Source: Diadophis punctatus similis (taxonomy: Eukaryota > Chordata > Lepidosauria > Squamata > Dipsadidae). Taken from it: a DNA stretch of 64,000 nucleotides. Within the stretch, counting starts at the first letter, position 1. Each line of letters starts with the position of its first letter. Below the pieces are notes generated by a model. It searched no databases. It saw nothing but the letters and a program-made list of their open reading frames with translations, and had not been told where the DNA came from. Location: positions 165,981,034-166,045,033 of the forward strand of contig JALIGW010000002.1 of assembly GCA_023053685.1 (NCBI GenBank), in the 5' to 3' direction. Positions 59,083 to 64,000 of this stretch are shown piece after piece. The position numbers were made by a program, and so were the translations under genes.

Positions 59083-60800
59083 TAAGAATGAAGGCAAGGT
59101 GTCCCTTTGATAGCTCTATTTATAGTCGGCTGTCAAACGGAACAGCCAATCACAGAACTCTTCTATTCCACATCCTAGAGCGGCCCGAGGACATACCGGA
59201 ACACAACACTCCTTTCTGTTTAGTTAGTGCAGGTGTAGTCCTGCAAATATGCAGGACGGCGTTGGACCCGCTCTGATCTTCTGGGCTCAGTAGCACCCGT
59301 GAGCACCCATGGGTCGAGGTCAGCCGGTGATGGCAAAGGTTGCAATTGCTCCTCTCGATGGAACTGCTTCATGCAACAAGCCAGGAGGTGCTGGTCATCA
59401 AGTGCAAAAGTGTTCGGTAGTAGATGCTGGGTTATTCCTGGAAGTCGGGGGCCGGTGTCCTAGTTGAACTTTCCTCCATCCCCGGAACCCCATTGGCTGC
59501 CCAGCGTGCCCTCAACTGATCTATAACTCCGGCTACAGTGCCCGGCAACCATAGGGGATGCCCTGAGTAATTCTGAGTGTAAACCCTGCTACCCACCTTG
59601 AAGGAACAGGCAGACCCTGTGGAATCGAGGGGTCTCTCGGGAGTGTACTGTGGGTGTAATCTATCTAGGGTAGTTCTCAACCACCGTCCCATCAGTAATT
59701 CGGCAGGACTTCTGTTCTTGCTGAACATGGTTTTGTATGCTGACCTAGTAATAGCTCATCTACCTTTTCCTGCAAATTCCCAGAACCGAAGTTCGCCAAG
59801 GTTTCCTTCATGATGCGCACCATGGTTCGGCCATTCCGTTACTGGCCGGATGCCATGGCGCAACAAGGCCATGTCTTATGCCCAAACTAGCTAGGAAAAC
59901 TTCGAACGCTGGCGAAGTTAGTTGCGGACCGTTATCTGAAATAAGTAAATCTGGTAACCCATGGATGGCGAATAGGGACCTCAGACTTTTGATTACAGCC
60001 TCCGCTGTGGTGGACGACAATAATTTAGCCTCCAGCCATCTGGAGTACACGTCCACCATGGCCAAATACATTTGACCCCGTACCGGTCCCGCAAAATCGA
60101 TATGAACGTGCGACGATGGCACTGTGGAGATTTCCCATTCCCGTGCTGGGGCCCTAGGAGGGGCTGCCCTAGAGATCTGGCATGGGTCACAGGTAGCTAC
60201 TCGCTCCTCAATGGCATTATCCATTCCTTGCCACCACACATAACCATGGGCAAGTGCCTTCATGTGCGCAATGCCCGGGTGGCCTCTGCAATCTCCGCAA
60301 CACTTCCTCTCTCAATGGGGAAGGAATGACCACCCTATGACCCCATAATAAACAGTCCAGCTGTACTGATAGTTCTAACTGCCTGGCCTTGAACAGTTGG
60401 TAAACCGTGGCCACCCTATCTCTCGGCCAACCCCTCTGCACCCAGTCAATCACACAGGACATTACCTGATCCCTAGAGGTGACGCTAGCAATATCTAGGG
60501 CAATAACCGGGAGGCAGAGATCGTCAACAAAGAAGACGGAGGATGCTGGAGCCGGATCCTCAACGGTAGCAGCCAGGAGGCAACGGTTTAAGGCATCTGC
60601 ATGGGACATGTCTTTCCGTGGTCTGTGTCTCAAAAAAACATAGTCGTAGCTCACGAGGAATACAATCCAGCGAGGGGAAAGCACCTGAGGGGTTTGACGA
60701 TCCCCAGCTATCAGACCTAGGAGAGGCTTATAGTTGGTCACCAATTTGAAATGCTGACCATATAGATAATGATCTTCCCTCTTTGCTGCAATCAGGTAAA
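59083..60800 (-). mobile_element. Truncated Ty3/gypsy element 3
   Basis: The left part, 59083-59208, is a partial 3' LTR (…GGAACACAACA). On the minus strand pol is fragmentary: the RNase H end and integrase start at 60217-60876, where RNase H has YKPLLGLIAGDRQTPQ; the integrase core at 59808-60263 (MDNAIEERVATCDPCQ, HIDFAGP, ISDNGPQLTSPAF, HPASNGMAE); and the C-terminal module at 59432-59728. The other end and all of gag and RT are missing. Sequence and order are related to the other two gypsy elements, but the LTR differs. There is a frameshift between the integrase pieces. Confidence 0.85.
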
Positions 60801-60854
60801 TTGCTGGAAGACAGAGGCCAAAGGGTGGGGGTGGCTGGGTGGGTGGGGCTACAT

Positions 60855-60934
60855 TCGGTGTATAAGACGCACCCAAGTTTTCACCCTCTTTTGGGGGGTA
60901 AAAAGGTGCATCTTATACTCCAAAAAATATGGTA
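60855..60934. mobile_element. Mini-hairpin element ending in ATATGGTA
   Basis: GGTGTATAAGACGCACC and its imperfect inverse GGTGCATCTTATACTCC fold around a T/C-rich loop. It ends CAAAAAATATGGTA, resembling a mariner-type terminal motif. Confidence 0.55.
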
Positions 60935-60995
60935 CTTTCATCCTGGCCTTAGATTGTATTAGAATAGGGAAGAAAATGCTTTTGTACCAGTATAC

Positions 60996-61432
60996 CAGGG
61001 GTGGGTTGCTTGCTTACAGGTGCCGCTGCGCTGCGTGCACAGCTCCACATTTCAGGGGGGCGCGCCCGCTACACGGGCACGGCCCCTCACACGATTTTGC
61101 TTCTGCGCATGCACGGAAGCAAAATCGCGCCGAAATCTCGTGAGGGGATGCGCTCGCGAGAGAGATTTTGGTGAGATTTTTCTTCTGTACATGCGCAGAA
61201 GCAAAATCTTGCCAAAATCTCATGTGCGCACGCGTCCCCTCGCGAGATTTCGACGTGATTTTGCTTCCATGCATGCGCAGAAGCAAAATCACCCAAAAAT
61301 TCACCGAAAAAGATGGCTACGCGTGCAACGGACCGGTGGAGAGGGCTCTGGAGCGGTCACACGCAAATTGCACAATCGGCTGCTTCCTACCGGAGCTATG
61401 CACTGGACAGCTCCGGTAGGAACCTACCTCTG
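60996..61432. mobile_element. hAT MITE with perfect TSD and hairpin repeats
   Basis: The ends are CAGGGGTGGGTTGCTTGC and GTAGGAACCTACCTCTG. The 8-bp duplication CAGTATAC is exact at 60988-60995 and 61433-61440. Inside are three hairpin units built on GATTTTGCTTC...GAAGCAAAATC at about 61090-61300, the middle one diverged in its left arm. The ORFs on both strands reflect these units. Confidence 0.93.
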
Positions 61433-61499
61433 CAGTATACCTATAGCTAATGATGACACAGCCTATTTCATACATCAGCTATGGATGAATTAAAGTAAT

Positions 61500-62240
61500 T
61501 GATGAACGAACCATGAAGGGCTTCAAATGTGAGAACCAACATCTTGAATTGCACTCTATAAATGAATAAGTCATGAATGACAGTAATGCCTGCCTTTTCA
61601 AGAAAATTTGCAATAGGTGCATAGGATGGAGCTATGCAATTTCTTCACCATCGTTCTCACCTGATGTTCAAGTAGCAGCCCAAAATTGAGAAACAACTCT
61701 GCCCAGAGATGTGTAACCAAATTCAGAGTTAATCATAGAATCTGGAATTGATGGGTTTTGGAATCCACAAGTACTCTGCCTTGTCAGAATTGTGTTTCAA
61801 CCTGTTTGCCCCTATTCAGAGGGAGGTGTACAGTACAATTAGATATCATCTTCTTACTGATGAAACCTGACTCCAGGCAAATGGATGATCTCACCCGGCA
61901 ATTTCAAGTAGATCTTGAATAGGAGTGGGGTAAGTGTTGAACCCACTTAAGGGGCCTAGGACTACCCTGTACCATCACCAGTTGGAGCTGTCCCTTGAGG
62001 AAGGAGGACTACTCTGTTCCTATTCCTAACTATTGGTGACAGCTCAGAAGATAATCATGATTGATGGCACTGAAAGCTGTTGAGAAATTGAATAGTACCA
62101 AGAGACTCACAGTAGCTCTATCTTTGATCCAGCCAAAGATCATCAATAAGAGTGCTATCACTGCTATCTCTGTATTGAACCTGAATCTGCTCTTTTTCCT
62201 CTATGGCAAAACTTCTCTATAGAGAGAAATTGGTGTCAAA
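61500..62240 (-). mobile_element. Old L2/CR1-like LINE remnant
   Basis: Without an ORF, it aligns in order with LINE copy 2. The shared words include GATTGATGGCACTGAAAGC (62056) against ATGGTCGATGGTATTGAAAGC (9497), and the GATCATCAATAAGAG segment. It is strongly diverged. Confidence 0.6.
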
Positions 62241-64000
62241 AATGGGGCAGAGGAAGCTGGTTATATAAAAGGAACTCAGGGTACAAAGGAGTAATGGAGA
62301 GGGTAGAGACTGGAGGATAAATGACTAGTGATGAGATGTAAGACTATGCCTTCATCTGCCTGAAACATTCAAAAGACACCTTTGATCCTATGTACAACAG
62401 ATTGTCTGGTCTTATTTTCAAGAGAATGCTGACAGAGCATTTCAAACTTTACATGTTTTAAAGCTGTGGTGAGATAATATCAACTTCAAGGGGGAAATTA
62501 TTTTTACAATGGTAAAGTTAAGGATAACTGAAGGCTATCCTACTCATTGGCTGGTGATGAGATAGGAGCAATGTCTTGGAGTCTCATGATTTTTCATGGC
62601 TAAGTGGAACTATAGACAAGACTTTTCCTCCTTTCTTTCTCTTTGTTTATGATGAATGTTACTACTATACTACTATACTACTACTATTACAGTCACAACA
62701 ATTAAATCTTGAATATTATTCAGGAATGGTTCATTAACACTTCTTAAAATGTTGAATCCTCTTATCATATTTTTTTAATTTATCTCTTCTGAAATCTTGA
62801 CATGGTCCATGCTTGTATTTTATTATTAATAGGAAATTCTAAAGAATCTGACATTTGTACTCTATTTTGTATTTAAGTAGCTTATAAACAGTAAAGTAGC
62901 AATCTATGGGAATAAAATAGCAGCTGAAGCAATTTAGTTCACAATGTGATTAAAAAGCATCTTGGAAAACCCTTAAGAAAAAAAGCTGTATCTCAGAAAA
63001 ACCTTCTAAAATAAATCTTCTGATTAGGTAAATGAGGACAGCCATGTGGCTAAGTAAACATTTCTTGGGAGTCCATTATGGATTTATTACTTCAAAAGTG
63101 TAATGCCCATTTACTATATATCTTATGGGAAGGGGGCAAACTCAGGATAACTAAGGAAATCTGGTGTAAAGTTGTTGAGATATTGAGTTACTTAAACATC
63201 TATAATAACATCCGAAACATACTGTAGTTAGTAAAGCGGTTAAAAGATTAATAAGTTTCCATCTTCTGACTCTTTGAATAATTGGGGTTTTTCCCCCCAA
63301 AAGAAAGCCCAAATAAAGAACATCCTTATTTTATTCTCAGAAGTACTTGCTGACTAAAACAAGATTTAGTTTTGCCAGAAAAGAGTGCAATAAATGGGCA
63401 GAGGAAATCTGAGAGATGGTGATGCTGCTTATCAATTTAACACTCCTAGAATTTAATTATTGTTTAGCAAGTATGATTCATCTCTGTTTTAAAATCTAGT
63501 GGGTTTTTTTTTTGTCCCGGCTTGAATTAGCATGCAATGCAAATATCATTACAGAATGTTATTCAATCTTTAATTTACATCTCTTGTGACATATGCAAAT
63601 CCCTTGTCCTGAAATGTCAACTCAGTGAAAGGTGATGATATCCAGTCTTATGCCGTGTCCTCGCTTGACTCCCCCATCAGGCGCAAATCTGCCCTGATGA
63701 CCTTGATCTTCTCTTTGGCTCATGCAATAGTATCTTGATCTCATCTTGGCCCTTGACTGGAACTGCCTTACAGCTCTTCCTTACTTATTCCTCTCGGCTC
63801 CTGATCTGGGTGAGGATTTGCCGAGTTCCCACTGCCCATTTTAGGTTGCTACAGACACGGTCCCTCCTTCCAGTCACTAGCACTGCATTCTGTGGCCATT
63901 TTGGCTTAGGAGGCAGAAGAGATTGTACAGTTGGTACATAGCACCTGCCACATAATACCTGATTGGCATTGCTATTCATGTACAAGCTGCCCTTGCAGTC
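62241..64000. other. Right-end stretch without a supported gene
   Basis: AT-rich and no recognised element. Short ORFs at 63735-63985 lack motifs. Confidence 0.5.

Noticed and set aside
61020..61493. A 157-codon plus ORF
   Set aside because: It is made of hairpin repeats of a hAT MITE and shows no protein domain.

Overview
The window is vertebrate nuclear DNA, almost certainly from a squamate reptile and most likely a snake. The evidence is one spliced stanniocalcin-2 gene, a BovB (RTE) LINE fragment, a CR1/L3-type LINE ending in an AATAG microsatellite, squamate-type tRNA-derived SINEs, and many hAT and mariner-like MITEs. There are no bacterial-style operons, no CRISPR array and no rRNA genes.

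The only host gene I can support is STC2 on the minus strand. It has four coding exons: 39121-39271, 36861-37003, 31461-31672 and 21974-22367. All three introns have GT-AG borders, and the spliced frame gives a complete 299-residue secreted glycoprotein. A GC/CpG-rich, repeat-poor stretch (about 39.3-41.3 kb) lies upstream as the probable promoter region. A repeat-poor stretch after the stop (about 18.5-21.97 kb) probably holds the long 3' UTR.

The rest is mostly transposable elements. At 1-12 kb there is an LTR-like composite, a hairpin-rich hAT element with an 8-bp target-site duplication (TSD), a LINE tail, and a decayed Ty3/gypsy element (4767-11407) interrupted by two LINE copies and a MITE. 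At 13.9-18.5 kb there is a young Ty1/copia element with identical 266-bp LTRs and one intact 1328-codon gag-pol ORF. At 22-37 kb the STC2 introns hold MITEs, SINEs, a 146-bp palindrome and a long AT/AC microsatellite. At 42.7-47.9 kb a Ty3/gypsy element with LTRs differing at 2 of 256 bases sits inside a mariner-like MITE. At 48.5-52.5 kb there is a near-full-length but inactivated non-LTR element with a 14-bp TSD. At 53-62 kb there are a 5'-truncated CR1/L3-like LINE, a BovB fragment with a 12-bp TSD, further MITEs, a third gypsy fragment and old LINE remains.

I found no evidence of a new multi-gene system. The most notable items are the young copia element and its half-tRNA-type primer site, the nested insertions, the complex foldback MITEs, and a 104-bp templated duplication pasted into a MITE in STC2 intron 3. 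Family names and comparisons with human STC2 or tRNAs come from memory and were not checked against a database.
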